Assembly (NCBI RefSeq): GCF_022603395.1
Contig: NZ_JAIBKA010000006.1
Coordinates: 186,001 to 250,000 of the forward strand
Origin: Desulfoferrobacter suflitae
GTDB lineage: Bacteria > Desulfobacterota > Syntrophobacteria > Syntrophobacterales > Syntrophobacteraceae
Reading direction: 5' to 3'
Length of the DNA: 64,000 bases
Position numbers and translations under genes: made by a program. The notes under the pieces were generated by a model. That model made no database searches. It was given only the letters and a program-made list of their open reading frames with translations, and had not been told where the DNA came from. Positions 51,970 to 61,866 of the stretch are shown here, in pieces (position 1 is the stretch's first letter; every line of letters starts with the position of its first letter).

Positions 51970-52731
51970 ATGAACAATCCAGTCAAAATGGCTGCAGAGA
52001 ACCTCAATTTTTATTACGGAAAATTTCAAGCGTTGCAAGGCATCTCACTGCTCTTCCACGAGCGCATGGTCACGGCACTGATCGGGCCGTCGGGGTGCGG
52101 CAAGAGCACCTTTCTGCGCTGCCTCAATCGCATGAACGACCTCATCCCCATAAGCCGGGTGGAAGGGACCATACTGCTGGACGGGCACAATATTTACGCT
52201 CCCAAGGTCGACGTTGTGGCCTTGCGAAGAAGAGTCGGCATGGTTTTTCAGAAGCCCAATCCTTTTCCCAAGACCATCTTTGAAAACGTGGCCTACGGCC
52301 TGCGGGTGAACGGCGTCAAAGACAAGGCGTTTTTGGCCGAACGTGTGGAAAAGAGCCTGCAGCAGGCGGCTCTATGGGATGAAGTGAAAGACCGATTGCA
52401 TGCAACGGCTTTGGGACTATCCGGCGGGCAGCAGCAGAGGTTGTGCATCGCGCGCGCCCTGGCAGTCGAACCGGAGGTGCTTCTCATGGACGAACCCGCA
52501 TCTGCCCTGGATCCGATTGCAACACAGAAAATCGAGGACCTGATTCATCAGCTCAAAAAGAATTACACCATCGTCATTGTCACGCACAACATGCAGCAGG
52601 CGGCCCGCGTTTCCGACTACACCGCCTTCTTCTACATGGGAAGGCTCATCGAAGTGGACCTTACGGAAACGCTTTTCACTCGACCCCAACATCAGCAAAC
52701 TGAGGATTACATCACCGGACGGTTTGGCTAG
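51970..52731 (+). CDS. pstB: Phosphate ABC transporter ATP-binding protein
   Basis: 253 residues. Walker [26 protein letters not shown] signature and Walker [14 protein letters not shown], with PstB-specific [15 protein letters not shown] after Walker A. AGAGGA precedes the ATG. It is encoded apart from pstSCA, which lie convergent about 0.8 kb away, so subunits come from two transcripts. Confidence 0.97.
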   Translation: MNNPVKMAAENLNFYYGKFQALQGISLLFHERMVTALIGPSGCGKSTFLRCLNRMNDLIPISRVEGTILLDGHNIYAPKVDVVALRRRVGMVFQKPNPFPKTIFENVAYGLRVNGVKDKAFLAERVEKSLQQAALWDEVKDRLHATALGLSGGQQQRLCIARALAVEPEVLLMDEPASALDPIATQKIEDLIHQLKKNYTIVIVTHNMQQAARVSDYTAFFYMGRLIEVDLTETLFTRPQHQQTEDYITGRFG

Positions 52732-52741
52732 GAGATCGCCC

Positions 52742-53401
52742 ATGGGAAGCCGTTTCCACGAAGAACTGGAACAACTCAAGATGGCTATTTTGCGCATGGC
52801 GGCTCTCACCGAGAGAGCCCTGGAAAATGCGCTGCAGTCATTTTTCGACAGAAACGTTGAGCAGGCAAAGGAAGTCATTGCGGGAGATCAGGAAATCAAC
52901 CTGCTCGAGGTGGACATCGACAAGTACTCCTTGCGACTGCTGGCACTGGATCAGCCAATGGCTTCCGATTTACGGTTCATCGTCGGCTGCATGAGGATCG
53001 CCGTGGACCTGGAACGGATTGCCGACCAGGCAGTGAACATAGCGGAACGAACCATCTTTTTGGCAAGCCGCCCACCGTTACCACCCAATCCACAGTTGGA
53101 GCAGCTGGCCGACACCGCACTCGATATGCTGAAGACGGTGATCGGCGCATTCGTCAACGGCAACACCGACCAAGCCTATGACGTTTGTCAGATGGACGAT
53201 ACCGCTGATGAATTGAATGCCGCCATTCTCAAGAATCAGATCAAGTATATCTTGCATGCAGTGCCTGCAGTGGAGCGATCGGTACAAACCATCATCGCCG
53301 CCAGGTGCATCGAGCGGGCGGCCGACCAGGCGACCAACATCGCCGAGAGCGTCATATTCATCGTTAAAGGGGTGAACATCAAACATCACTGCGAAAGTTA
53401 G
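52742..53401 (+). CDS. phoU: Phosphate signalling protein PhoU
   Basis: 219 residues, helical bundle of two repeats with metal motifs DLRFIVGCMRIAVDLERIADQAVNIAE and RCIERAADQATNIAE. It passes transporter state to PhoR and limits phosphate uptake. AGGAG precedes the ATG, 11 bp after pstB. It is convergent with pstA. Confidence 0.96.
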   Translation: MGSRFHEELEQLKMAILRMAALTERALENALQSFFDRNVEQAKEVIAGDQEINLLEVDIDKYSLRLLALDQPMASDLRFIVGCMRIAVDLERIADQAVNIAERTIFLASRPPLPPNPQLEQLADTALDMLKTVIGAFVNGNTDQAYDVCQMDDTADELNAAILKNQIKYILHAVPAVERSVQTIIAARCIERAADQATNIAESVIFIVKGVNIKHHCES

Positions 53402-53496
53402 CGTGGAGCACGGGGCTGGGAGCTTGACGCATAGAGTTTCCCTCATTTCACTGGGCTGCAATATGAGGGTGCAGTTGTAATTGCGTGGGGCTGTAC

Positions 53497-54372
53497 TCAG
53501 TATTTGCGCTGCAGCCGGGCCCGATAGATGATGGCGATGAGATTCATGCCGAAAACCACGGCGATCAGGACCAACGCCGTTCCGTACTGCAAGGGCCGCG
53601 TGGCCTCGATTTCGGTCCCGGCGGTGGCCAACACATAGATATGATAGGGCAGCGCCATAACGGGATCGAATAACGACGCGGGGATGTGGGGCGTGAAGAA
53701 CACTGCGGCGGTAAACATGATCGCGGCGGTTTCTCCGGCGGCCCGGCTGATTCCCAGTATGGAACCGGTCAACATGCCGGGAAAGGCGGCGGGCAAAACG
53801 ACCCGGTAAATGGTTTGCCATTTGGTCGCACCGAGCGCCAGCGACGCCTCTCGATAGGTCGCCGGCACGGCCCTCAAGGCTTCTTCCGCCGTGCCGATGA
53901 TCACCGGCAGGATGAGCGCCCCCAGGGTCAACGACCCGGCCAGGATACTGACACCCAGCTTCAGCCAGGTCACAAAGAAGGCCAATCCAAAAAGTCCGAA
54001 CACCACCGAGGGCACCCCCGCCAGGTTATTGATACCCATGCGAATGACGCGCACAGCAGGGCCGGAGCTCGCATATTCATGCAGGTAAATGGCCGAGGCA
54101 ACTCCCCACGGAAACGCCACCAGCATGGAACCGAAGCTGAGCAGTAAGGTTCCCAGGATACAGGGCATGATACCCCCCCTGGTCATGGAGTCGCGCGGAG
54201 CCTCGGTTAAAAACGTCCAGTTGATGGCTCCTGCTCCATTGAGGAGCAAAAACCCCACCACAATGAACAGGGCCAATGCGTTGATCAGCACCGCCAGGCG
54301 GAATAACCCGAACATGCCGAACTGCTTCAGGCGTCGCCCGCGCCAATTAGGGGCGCTTTGTTCTCCATTCAT
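53497..54372 (-). CDS. pstA: Phosphate ABC transporter permease PstA
   Basis: 291 residues with six membrane segments. The EAA-type loop reads EALRAVPATYREASLALGATKWQTIYRVVLPAA. The start overlaps the pstC stop by 4 bp, so the two are translationally coupled. Confidence 0.95.
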   Translation of the reverse strand: MNGEQSAPNWRGRRLKQFGMFGLFRLAVLINALALFIVVGFLLLNGAGAINWTFLTEAPRDSMTRGGIMPCILGTLLLSFGSMLVAFPWGVASAIYLHEYASSGPAVRVIRMGINNLAGVPSVVFGLFGLAFFVTWLKLGVSILAGSLTLGALILPVIIGTAEEALRAVPATYREASLALGATKWQTIYRVVLPAAFPGMLTGSILGISRAAGETAAIMFTAAVFFTPHIPASLFDPVMALPYHIYVLATAGTEIEATRPLQYGTALVLIAVVFGMNLIAIIYRARLQRKY

Positions 54373-55262
54373 AGCGTTGCAGCACCCACCTGTTTGTGTT
54401 TTTGTGCGATGTAGTCCGCTATCACATTAAAAACCAGAGTGAATAGGAAAAGTACCATGCCGGTGGCAAATAGGGCATAATAATGCTCGCTGCGGAAAGG
54501 AGCTTCCGCCATTTCGGCAGCGATGCTCGCAGGCATCGGCCGCACTGGATCAAATATCGAGGTCGGAATCATGGCGGCACCTCCGGCAACCATCAATACG
54601 ACCATGGTTTCACCGATGGCGCGCGACATGCCCAGAATCACTGCCGTGCTCACCCCCGACAGTGATGCCGGGAGGATAACTCTGATGATGGTTTCCCAGT
54701 GGGTCGCCCCCAGGGCGAGAGACGCCTCTTTCAGTTCGGCAGGAACGCTGTAGATGGCATCTTCGGAAATGCTCGTTATGGTCGGTACCGACATGAATGC
54801 CAGCATCAATGAGGCGTTGAACAGGTTCAAACCGGTGGCGAGATCGAACGTGCGCTGCAGGTACGGGGCCACGATGACCATGCCGAAAAAGCCGATCACC
54901 ACGGAAGGCAGAGCCGCCAGGAGCTCGACAACGGGCTTGAAAATTTGCCTCACGCGGCGCGACGCGATCTCCGCCAGATAAACAGCGGTCATGACTCCCA
55001 GTGGAATCGCCACCATGGCCGACAGCAGGGTCACCGCAAAGGAAGCCGTCAGCAGAGGAAAAATCCCAAAATCGGGAGGATCCGAGGTGGGATACCATTC
55101 CCTGCCGAAAAGAAAACCTCTGATGGATACCTCCCTGAAAATAGGCAGTCCTTCCATGAACAGGAAAACCACGATGAGCGACAATATGAGTATGGAAATG
55201 GAGGCCGCCAGAAGAAAAATCAGGCGGATGATTCTTTCCTTGTTTTGTCGATCAGCAAACAT
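54369..55262 (-). CDS. pstC: Phosphate ABC transporter permease PstC
   Basis: 297 residues. The first membrane helix is at ~12-34 and the EAA loop reads YSVPAELKEASLALGATHWETIIRVILPAS. It pairs with PstA to form the channel across the inner membrane. About 105 bp separates it from pstS upstream. Confidence 0.95.
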   Translation of the reverse strand: MFADRQNKERIIRLIFLLAASISILILSLIVVFLFMEGLPIFREVSIRGFLFGREWYPTSDPPDFGIFPLLTASFAVTLLSAMVAIPLGVMTAVYLAEIASRRVRQIFKPVVELLAALPSVVIGFFGMVIVAPYLQRTFDLATGLNLFNASLMLAFMSVPTITSISEDAIYSVPAELKEASLALGATHWETIIRVILPASLSGVSTAVILGMSRAIGETMVVLMVAGGAAMIPTSIFDPVRPMPASIAAEMAEAPFRSEHYYALFATGMVLFLFTLVFNVIADYIAQKHKQVGAATL

Positions 55263-55367
55263 GCGGGTCTTTCCTATCTCTCCACACAGGTCGCGCTGCC
55301 CTGTACTTCAGTGACTCCTGTTTTGATACCGGTGAAAAACACAACATCATGAGAGGAGCCAAAAACA

Positions 55368-56186
55368 TCAGTACAAAGGCACAAAGCCCGCCTCCTTCAC
55401 GTATTTCTGCCCCTTCATCGGATTGAGCACGTAGTTGATGAAGTTGAGGACATCGCCTTCCGGCCAGCCGCCCGTGAACATGAACAGCGCCCGGGATACC
55501 GGGTACTTGCCGCTCAAGGTGGTTTCGGCGTTGCCTTCAACGCCGTTTACGGTCAGGCCTTTGAGGTCCTCATTGAGATAACCGAATCCCACATAGCCAA
55601 TGGCGTTCTCGTTTTTGGCCACAGCCTGCGCCACAGCACCGTTGGAGGCCTGCAACAAAGCACCGGGGAACACCCTTTCCTTGTCCATCACCTTCTCTTC
55701 CCAGACTTCATAGGTTCCCGATGAGGTGTCACGGGAAATGACTGCGATTTTTTTGTCCACACCACCCAACTCTTTCCAGTTGCTGATCTTTCCCATATAG
55801 ATGCTCTTCAGCTGCTCCAGTGTGAGGTCTTTCACTGGATTGGCCGGATGCACCACCGGGACGATACAATCATAGGCCACTGCAAAAGGAACCGGGTACC
55901 TCCCTTTTTCCACCGCAGCCTGGACTTCCTTTCCCTTGATGAATCGAGAGCTGTTGGCGACATCCGTTGTGCCGTCGATCAGCGCCTTGATGCCGTTGCC
56001 CGAGCCACCGCCCGATACCGCAATGCTCACCTCGGGAAATTCCTTCATGTATGCCTCCGCCACCTTCTGGGCAATCGGCAAAACCGTCGTCGAACCATTG
56101 ATCTTAATGGTTCCCGCCCAAACCTGTTCCGCTCCCGCACATGCCAACAGAACTGTCACCACCATCAGCCATTTTGCCTTCTTCAT
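55368..56186 (-). CDS. pstS: Phosphate-binding protein PstS
   Basis: From the ATG at 56186, with GAGGAG upstream, the protein opens with a signal peptide (KKAKWLMVVTVLLACAGAEQVWA). Phosphate-binding segments INGSTTVLPIAQKVAE, GGGSGNGIKALIDGTTDVANSSR and ISRDTSSGTYEVWEEKVM are typical. It is periplasmic and 272 residues long, shorter than E. coli PstS. A Pho box lies about 120 bp upstream. Confidence 0.95.
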   Translation of the reverse strand: MKKAKWLMVVTVLLACAGAEQVWAGTIKINGSTTVLPIAQKVAEAYMKEFPEVSIAVSGGGSGNGIKALIDGTTDVANSSRFIKGKEVQAAVEKGRYPVPFAVAYDCIVPVVHPANPVKDLTLEQLKSIYMGKISNWKELGGVDKKIAVISRDTSSGTYEVWEEKVMDKERVFPGALLQASNGAVAQAVAKNENAIGYVGFGYLNEDLKGLTVNGVEGNAETTLSGKYPVSRALFMFTGGWPEGDVLNFINYVLNPMKGQKYVKEAGFVPLY

Positions 56187-56305
56187 TGACTCACTCCTCT
56201 CTGTTTTGGAAAAATCCCTCTGTGACCGCAGCGTTGGGAAAGACTGCCGCAAGTCATACCAAGACGTTCATTCGGTGCACCACGCGCAAAAATTACCCGT
56301 CAATT

Positions 56306-56323
56306 GTTACGATTATGTGACAA
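56306..56323 (-). promoter_or_regulatory. Pho box upstream of pstS
   Basis: TTGTCAC and TCGTAAC half sites on the minus strand at 11-bp spacing, matching the phoB array in form. Confidence 0.65.
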
Positions 56324-56619
56324 CACGGCGGATTTCTCGTTACAGCACTGCCCTGCAGAGGCACACTCTGCTCCCAATTCAGCCGGTACACTCCTTGTCT
56401 TCGGCTAAGGTGCGCACGATTGGGGCTTGACGAATGCGAACGATTTGCATAGTGAGCGAACTGGGCTATCGGTGGCTTTGTATCTCTTCAGGCGGATTAC
56501 TCATGCGTCTTGCTGTTGGCCTCCTCCCAGCAAAGCCGATTGCCTCTCTCCGCTCGTCTGGGAACACTGCGGGCAGCCCAACAACAGGTCGCGACAAAAT
56601 CATTGGAAAGGAATATGCC

Positions 56620-56985
56620 GTGTCTGATCTGACCATCAAGCACATTGAGCAGAGCATCAAGGACCGCAAGAGGCTGCATCTTAGATTCCTCGACAACGTG
56701 AAGACCTATAAAGCGTTTCTCGACCTCGAGGAAAAAGCTTTCGCGGATGGATCTCTCAATAAAAAGACAAAAGAACTGATGGCGTTGTCCATTTCCATCG
56801 TAACCAAGTGTGAACCCTGCATGGAATGGCATCTCGATCAAGCTCTGCAGTCTGGGGCCACCGATGAGGAAATCTATGAAACCATAGACGTGGCCATCGA
56901 AATGGGTGGAGGACCTGCTGGGGCCTATGCCCGATTTGTGCTTAACGCACTGGAGTACTTCAGGAGAAAAGAGAAGTCGATGTGA
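56620..56985 (+). CDS. AhpD-like/carboxymuconolactone decarboxylase family protein
   Basis: A GTG start eight bases after AGGA gives 121 residues. The AhpD core has IVTKCEPCMEWHLDQALQSGATDEEI with the redox CxxC and following His. This suggests a peroxidase or disulfide role in the cytosol. Longer starts run into low-complexity upstream sequence. It is convergent with the M28 peptidase gene. Confidence 0.87.
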   Translation: MSDLTIKHIEQSIKDRKRLHLRFLDNVKTYKAFLDLEEKAFADGSLNKKTKELMALSISIVTKCEPCMEWHLDQALQSGATDEEIYETIDVAIEMGGGPAGAYARFVLNALEYFRRKEKSM

Positions 56986-57269
56986 CGACATTTAAGTGCA
57001 GGCCGGGATCAACTTCCATTCAGCCGAAACCGCACTTTGCTTTCTGGGCATTGAGCCGGCGGGATAGCCCTGCCGGTTTCCGGCCGATCCGATTCCTGCC
57101 CGTCATGGATGCGACTTGCTGGTGAACACTGGCCCGCTTGTTCACTGGATTGTCAACAGGGGGCTCCCGCGATAGACGGCAGCAGACCCGTGGTCCCATG
57201 TGCCACCCCGCGCCGCCGCTCGCGAGTGGCCTGCCATGAAACCCTGGTCCGGCAAGCATGCTTTCCGGT
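56986..57269. other. Intergenic region, 284 bp
   Basis: Nothing recognised between the convergent AhpD-like and M28 genes beyond GC-rich stretches. Confidence 0.4.
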
Positions 57270-58454
57270 TCATTGGAAACAGCCGGCACCCAGCTGCTTG
57301 ATGAGTTCTTCCGTCAAAGCTGCCACAATTCCCAACTTCTCCGAATCCATTTGATCCGGTGTATCCAAAGGCGTGTGATAGCGCTTGTCATTGCCGCAAT
57401 TCACCAACCAGACGGCGGAAACGCCCTGCTGTACAAAAGGATTCTGATCGCTCGCCGCTCGTGGAGGAATATTCCAGCAGTCAATGGAAACTCCGACCGC
57501 TTCAGCCACATCCTCGCAAAGGCCAACCAGGTCCGCCGTAACCCCGATCTCCAGCTTGCTCCGATTCGATCCGAAGGTATCGAGATTGACCATGGCCAAG
57601 ATCTCGTCAAGACGCTTCGCGGCCTTTTCCAGGTAGCTCGAAGAGCCCCAAAGCCCCAGTTCTTCCCCGCCGAATGCCACAAATTCGAGCGAAACCTCAG
57701 GCAACAATGCCAGTGCCTGGCTCAGAGCAATTACGACGGCAGTGCCCGAAGCATTGTCCATCGCATGCACACCGTTCCAGAAGCTGTCATAATGTGCGGT
57801 GACAAGGATTTTTCTCTTGCTCGTGCCGGTTTTGCGGCCAACCACATTGTACCCCAGGGCCTCCTGGATCAGCCCGCGCGATTCAAGGGTGGCTTCAATG
57901 GCTTTTCCGGAATGCAGTTGTGTTTGGATCCATCGGCCGTCGTCACCTCCGATGGCTACCGCCGGGATCTTACCGGCTTCCCGGTCCAGCCGGGCACAGC
58001 CGCAGCGGATGGTATTGCCTTCGAGGTCGGTGACGCACACGAGCCCACGCGCACCCCAATCCTGAGCCGGAGGGTAGGCCACGAAGGAGCGCATATTCGT
58101 GGTGACCAGTATCGAGTCCTTAACCTTGATCCCGCCCGACTCGAGCTCGGCAAGCTCTTGCTCGGAGCATTGTCCGGCGAACACTAGGGGAGCAGTCAGC
58201 GGCTCTTGAGTGGAACTTGAAAGTGCGATGGGCTGACACAATGTCTCCCGTCCAGCAACGGATAGAGCTGCCGTCTGAGGAGCATAGGACAGGTAGGGAA
58301 ACGATTGAAGCTCTGTGGCCAAGCCGGCAGCCCGGAATCGATCAAGGATATAATTCCTGGTCCTTTCCTCGCCCCGCGATCCCATCCAACGCGAGCCAAA
58401 AGAGCAAATTTCCTGAATAATCGAAAGGATTGCAGATCCATTCAGCGCCGTCAC
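57270..58454 (-). CDS. M28-family zinc aminopeptidase
   Basis: 394 residues without a signal peptide, so cytosolic. Metal ligands and catalytic residues appear as VTAHYDS (His221), AMDNASG (Asp233), GGEELGLWGS (Glu264/265), NLDTFG (Asp292) and RYHTPLD (His near 370). Residues ~85-190 form an inserted PA-like domain. It probably trims peptides, in line with the liv transporter genes that follow 9 bp apart on the same strand. Confidence 0.93.
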   Translation of the reverse strand: MTALNGSAILSIIQEICSFGSRWMGSRGEERTRNYILDRFRAAGLATELQSFPYLSYAPQTAALSVAGRETLCQPIALSSSTQEPLTAPLVFAGQCSEQELAELESGGIKVKDSILVTTNMRSFVAYPPAQDWGARGLVCVTDLEGNTIRCGCARLDREAGKIPAVAIGGDDGRWIQTQLHSGKAIEATLESRGLIQEALGYNVVGRKTGTSKRKILVTAHYDSFWNGVHAMDNASGTAVVIALSQALALLPEVSLEFVAFGGEELGLWGSSSYLEKAAKRLDEILAMVNLDTFGSNRSKLEIGVTADLVGLCEDVAEAVGVSIDCWNIPPRAASDQNPFVQQGVSAVWLVNCGNDKRYHTPLDTPDQMDSEKLGIVAALTEELIKQLGAGCFQ

Positions 58455-58463
58455 ATATTCCTC

Positions 58464-59177
58464 CTACAAAAGCCAGCTTGCCACAAGCTCATGCAGTTGC
58501 CCCGCAAAATCCTCTCTGGAGCCCCGGGTTTGTACCCGACCAAGGTCAAGAACATAGACCCAGTCGGCAATTTCCATGGCCGATTGCACATCCTGATCCA
58601 CCAGCAAAATCGTTTTGCCTTCCTGCTTCAAAGCGAAGAGCTCCGCGTAAATGCTTTGCGCCACCAGGGGAGCGAGTCCAACCGACGGTTCATCAACCAA
58701 CAGCAGTGCTGGGTTCGCCAACAAAGATTTTGCTATGTCCAGGGTGCGCTGCAAACCACCCGAGAGCGATCCGACCAGCTGATTTTTTCGATCCTTGAGG
58801 GCGGGAAATCGTTCCAAAGCCCATTGTACTCGTTCGTGCACCAGTTTGCGATTTCGTTTAAAAATCCAGCAGCCTATCTCCAGGTTTTCCGTCACGCTCA
58901 TCTGGGGAAATATGGCGCGCTCCTGAGGAATATAGCAGATGCCGCGCCTAATGATCTCATCCAGTCTGATGCCCGTTATGTCCTCTCCATTGAGCAGCAC
59001 AGCCCCCCTCTGGGGTTTCAGCACTCCAGCTATAGACTTTAAGAGGGTCGATTTACCCGAGCCGTTGGGACCGATGACAATGCTGACATCGCCCTCGGCT
59101 ACCGTCAAATCAAGGCCCCGCAGGACAAAAAGATCCCGTTGATAGGCAGCATGTAGATCCTGCACCTCAAGCTGCAT
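58464..59177 (-). CDS. livF: Branched-chain amino acid ABC transporter ATPase LivF
   Basis: 237 residues from the ATG at 59177 (GGAGG upstream). Walker A GPNGSGKSTL, RRGICYIPQERAIFPQMSVTENL, signature LSGGLQRTLDIAKSLL (LSGGQ is usual) and Walker B LLLVDEPSVGLAP. It overlaps livG by 11 bp. Confidence 0.93.
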   Translation of the reverse strand: MQLEVQDLHAAYQRDLFVLRGLDLTVAEGDVSIVIGPNGSGKSTLLKSIAGVLKPQRGAVLLNGEDITGIRLDEIIRRGICYIPQERAIFPQMSVTENLEIGCWIFKRNRKLVHERVQWALERFPALKDRKNQLVGSLSGGLQRTLDIAKSLLANPALLLVDEPSVGLAPLVAQSIYAELFALKQEGKTILLVDQDVQSAMEIADWVYVLDLGRVQTRGSREDFAGQLHELVASWLL

Positions 59178-59886
59178 GTTTGCCTCCGAGATAGGCATTC
59201 ACGACCCGTTGATCCGCGCGCACTTCGTGCGGAGGACCGTCAGTCACAAGTGCACCGCGATCCAGTACGACAAGCCGCTCGCATATCCTGAACACGGAAG
59301 ACATTTCATGGCTCACCAGGATAATGCTCTTCCCGCTCAGGTGTAGATCTTTCAGATACTCTTCCAACTGGTTCTTAAGCACCGGGTGAACACCGCCAAA
59401 AGGCTCATCGAGGAGCAGGAAGCGCGGGGTGTTCATCATCACCATCCCAATCTCCAACAGCTTTCTTTGGCCTCCCGAGAGCCGTTCGGCTGGAGCTTCG
59501 GCCAGTTGGTCGAGCTTGAGCGCGCGCAATATTTCCACAGCCCTTTGCTGCATGCCGGTTCGATCCAGTTCCGCCACCGTCATGGCCGGAATGTAAAGAT
59601 TCTGCAGGACCGTGAGACGAGCGAATACTTTCGAAATCTGAAAGGTACGTCCGATGCCGCAGCGATAAATCCTGTGCGGACCAAGGCGGGAAATTTCCCG
59701 ACCGTCCAACTGGATGGAACCTTCGCTCGGGCGGTACAGTCCGGATATACAGCTCAGCAAAGTGGTCTTGCCCGAGCCATTGGGCCCGATCAACCCGACA
59801 AATTCCCCCATTGCGAAACGTACCGATACTCCGGAGAGTGCCTGCAAACCGCCGAAGTTTTTAACAACATTTTTCAACTCAAGCAT
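59167..59886 (-). CDS. livG: Branched-chain amino acid ABC transporter ATPase LivG
   Basis: 239 residues. Walker A GPNGSGKTTLLS, GRTFQISKVF, signature RLSGGQRKLLEIGM and Walker B FLLLDEPFGGVHP. The ATG overlaps the livM stop (TAATG). Confidence 0.94.
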   Translation of the reverse strand: MLELKNVVKNFGGLQALSGVSVRFAMGEFVGLIGPNGSGKTTLLSCISGLYRPSEGSIQLDGREISRLGPHRIYRCGIGRTFQISKVFARLTVLQNLYIPAMTVAELDRTGMQQRAVEILRALKLDQLAEAPAERLSGGQRKLLEIGMVMMNTPRFLLLDEPFGGVHPVLKNQLEEYLKDLHLSGKSIILVSHEMSSVFRICERLVVLDRGALVTDGPPHEVRADQRVVNAYLGGKHAA

Positions 59887-60827
59887 TAGCGATGTTCGTC
59901 CTTTAGCATGTTGCTCTTCCGCTGCCGGCATGTATCCAACAACTCAGACAGCCGCGGAAGGAGGCCCTGTGGAGTGAATTTAAGGATGAGCAGGACGAGG
60001 CCTCCAAATATGGCTAGCCTCCACTCTTCAAAGGCGCGCAGATACTCCGTCAGAGACTGCAGCGCCAGCGCTCCCAAGGCCGATCCCATGAGCGACTCCA
60101 ATCCACCGAAAACGCTCATCGCCAGTATCAGTCCCATTTCGCTGATGGTGCTTATTCTCGGGCTCACCAATCCGATGACGTGAGCGTAAAACCCGCCGGC
60201 TAGACCCGCGCAGGCGCTGGTGATCACAAAGGCGCACAAACGGTAATAGACGGTATTGACTCCGCGCGTAGCCGCCCCGTCTTCGTCTTCCCGCATAGCC
60301 AGTAGAAACAGTCCCAGTTTGGAGCGTAGGACAAGCGAGAGAGTCGTCACGGTAGCAACCAGCAGCAGCAGGCCGATGTAATAGCACCAGGTCTTGTTGC
60401 CGTCCAGCATGAGCGGCACTTTCAACCCATAAGATCCACGAGTCAGCTCATATTCCGCCGTCAGGAAGATGCGGAAAATCTCCGAGAAGGCCAGGGTCGT
60501 TAAGGCCAGATAGGGCCCACGCATCTTCAGGGTGAGCGCCCCGATGGCCAAACCGAACACGGCTGCCGCTCCGCTGCCGGCAACCATGGCCAAGGGTATG
60601 GGAAAATTGAGATAAATGACCAGCATGGCTGAGGTGTAGGCGCCGACGGCAGCGAAGGCTGCGTGGGCAAAGGAAATGATGCCCACCTGGCCGGCCAGCA
60701 TCGCCCAGGAACTGGCCAGAACTGCATAATAAAGCCCGACGATGGCGACATAAAGCCAGTAGCCCTGAAAGATGAATGGCAGAGCCGCTGCAAGCAGCAA
60801 AAGCACGCCGAGAAAGAATCTTCTCAT
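59886..60827 (-). CDS. livM: Branched-chain amino acid ABC transporter permease LivM
   Basis: 313 residues with eight or more membrane helices. GQVGIISFAHAAFAAVGAYTSA and the loop GLFLLAMREDEDGAATRGVNTVYYRLCAF are family signatures. It overlaps livH by 4 bp. Confidence 0.94.
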   Translation of the reverse strand: MRRFFLGVLLLLAAALPFIFQGYWLYVAIVGLYYAVLASSWAMLAGQVGIISFAHAAFAAVGAYTSAMLVIYLNFPIPLAMVAGSGAAAVFGLAIGALTLKMRGPYLALTTLAFSEIFRIFLTAEYELTRGSYGLKVPLMLDGNKTWCYYIGLLLLVATVTTLSLVLRSKLGLFLLAMREDEDGAATRGVNTVYYRLCAFVITSACAGLAGGFYAHVIGLVSPRISTISEMGLILAMSVFGGLESLMGSALGALALQSLTEYLRAFEEWRLAIFGGLVLLILKFTPQGLLPRLSELLDTCRQRKSNMLKDEHR

Positions 60828-61732
60828 GCGCGCCGCTCCTTTTCACCGAACAGGCCTTGCGGGCGAAACAGCAGAGTCAGGATGAGTAGCAGCAGGCCGT
60901 AAGCGTCCTTGTAAGCAAGCGCACGGGTCGGATCGGGCAGCAGAATGGAGCCGAAATTCTCGACCATGGCCAGTATGAAAGCCCCGATAATGGTCCCCTT
61001 GATGGAGCCCATGCCGCCCAATACCACAATAACAAAGGCTTTGATGGCAAACGGCACACCCATGCCGGGGTTGACCAGAAAAATCGGACCAAGGAGTGCT
61101 CCTGCCACACCGGCAAGGGAGATGCCTATGCCAAAGGCCATGCCGCGCATGCGCGCCACACTAATCCCCAAAATGGAAGCGGCATCAGGATTTTGCGCCA
61201 CTGCGCGCAAGCCCTTGCCGAGATAGGTCCGGTAGAGGAAGAAAAGCAGCAGTGCTATGATCAGGAAAGCTATGACGGCAGCACTGATGCGGTCACCGGC
61301 GATGACCAGGTCACCGATCTTGATACGTCCTGTGAATATGGCCGGGGCTTGGCGGTTATAGGGTCCAAACAACGGCAACGCCAGGTTCTGCAGGAAAATC
61401 CCCAGAGTAAAAGTCACCAATATAACATACTCGTCGTAGCGGGCCGTCTTGCGTTCATAGGCCGAACGCAGAAACAACCTCTCCAGGATCAAACCGAACA
61501 CAAAAACTGCTGCCATGCTGGTAATCAGCGCTAACGGCAGTGGCAGTCCGCAAGAATGAGAAAGGAAAAAGCTCGCCAGAAAGAGGTAAAGGTACCCTCC
61601 AACCATCAGCGACTCTCCATGAGCAAAGTTCACCAGCTTCAGAACCCCGAATATGAGTGATAAGCCGAGCGACATCAGGGCGTAGAGAGTGCCGATAACA
61701 AGAGCGTTTACAAGCTGGGCGAGCATCAGCAT
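60824..61732 (-). CDS. livH: Branched-chain amino acid ABC transporter permease LivH
   Basis: 302 residues from the ATG at 61732 (GGAGG upstream). Signatures are LIFGVLKLVNFAHGESLMVGGY, GLRAVAQNPDAASILGISV, and AFVIVVLGGMGSIKGTIIGA near the C-terminus. A longer start at 61843 lacks a ribosome site. Confidence 0.94.
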   Translation of the reverse strand: MLMLAQLVNALVIGTLYALMSLGLSLIFGVLKLVNFAHGESLMVGGYLYLFLASFFLSHSCGLPLPLALITSMAAVFVFGLILERLFLRSAYERKTARYDEYVILVTFTLGIFLQNLALPLFGPYNRQAPAIFTGRIKIGDLVIAGDRISAAVIAFLIIALLLFFLYRTYLGKGLRAVAQNPDAASILGISVARMRGMAFGIGISLAGVAGALLGPIFLVNPGMGVPFAIKAFVIVVLGGMGSIKGTIIGAFILAMVENFGSILLPDPTRALAYKDAYGLLLLILTLLFRPQGLFGEKERRA

Positions 61733-61866
61733 CGCGGCCTCCGAGAAGGATTGTGCGGGGGTGGTGTGGTTGATTCTGCGCCGGCCCGCCCCACACAGCT
61801 TCTCGATAACAGCCGTTCGGCTTGCAGTGCGGGTTTCGGCCAAAAAATCAGATTAGTATGGTTCCT

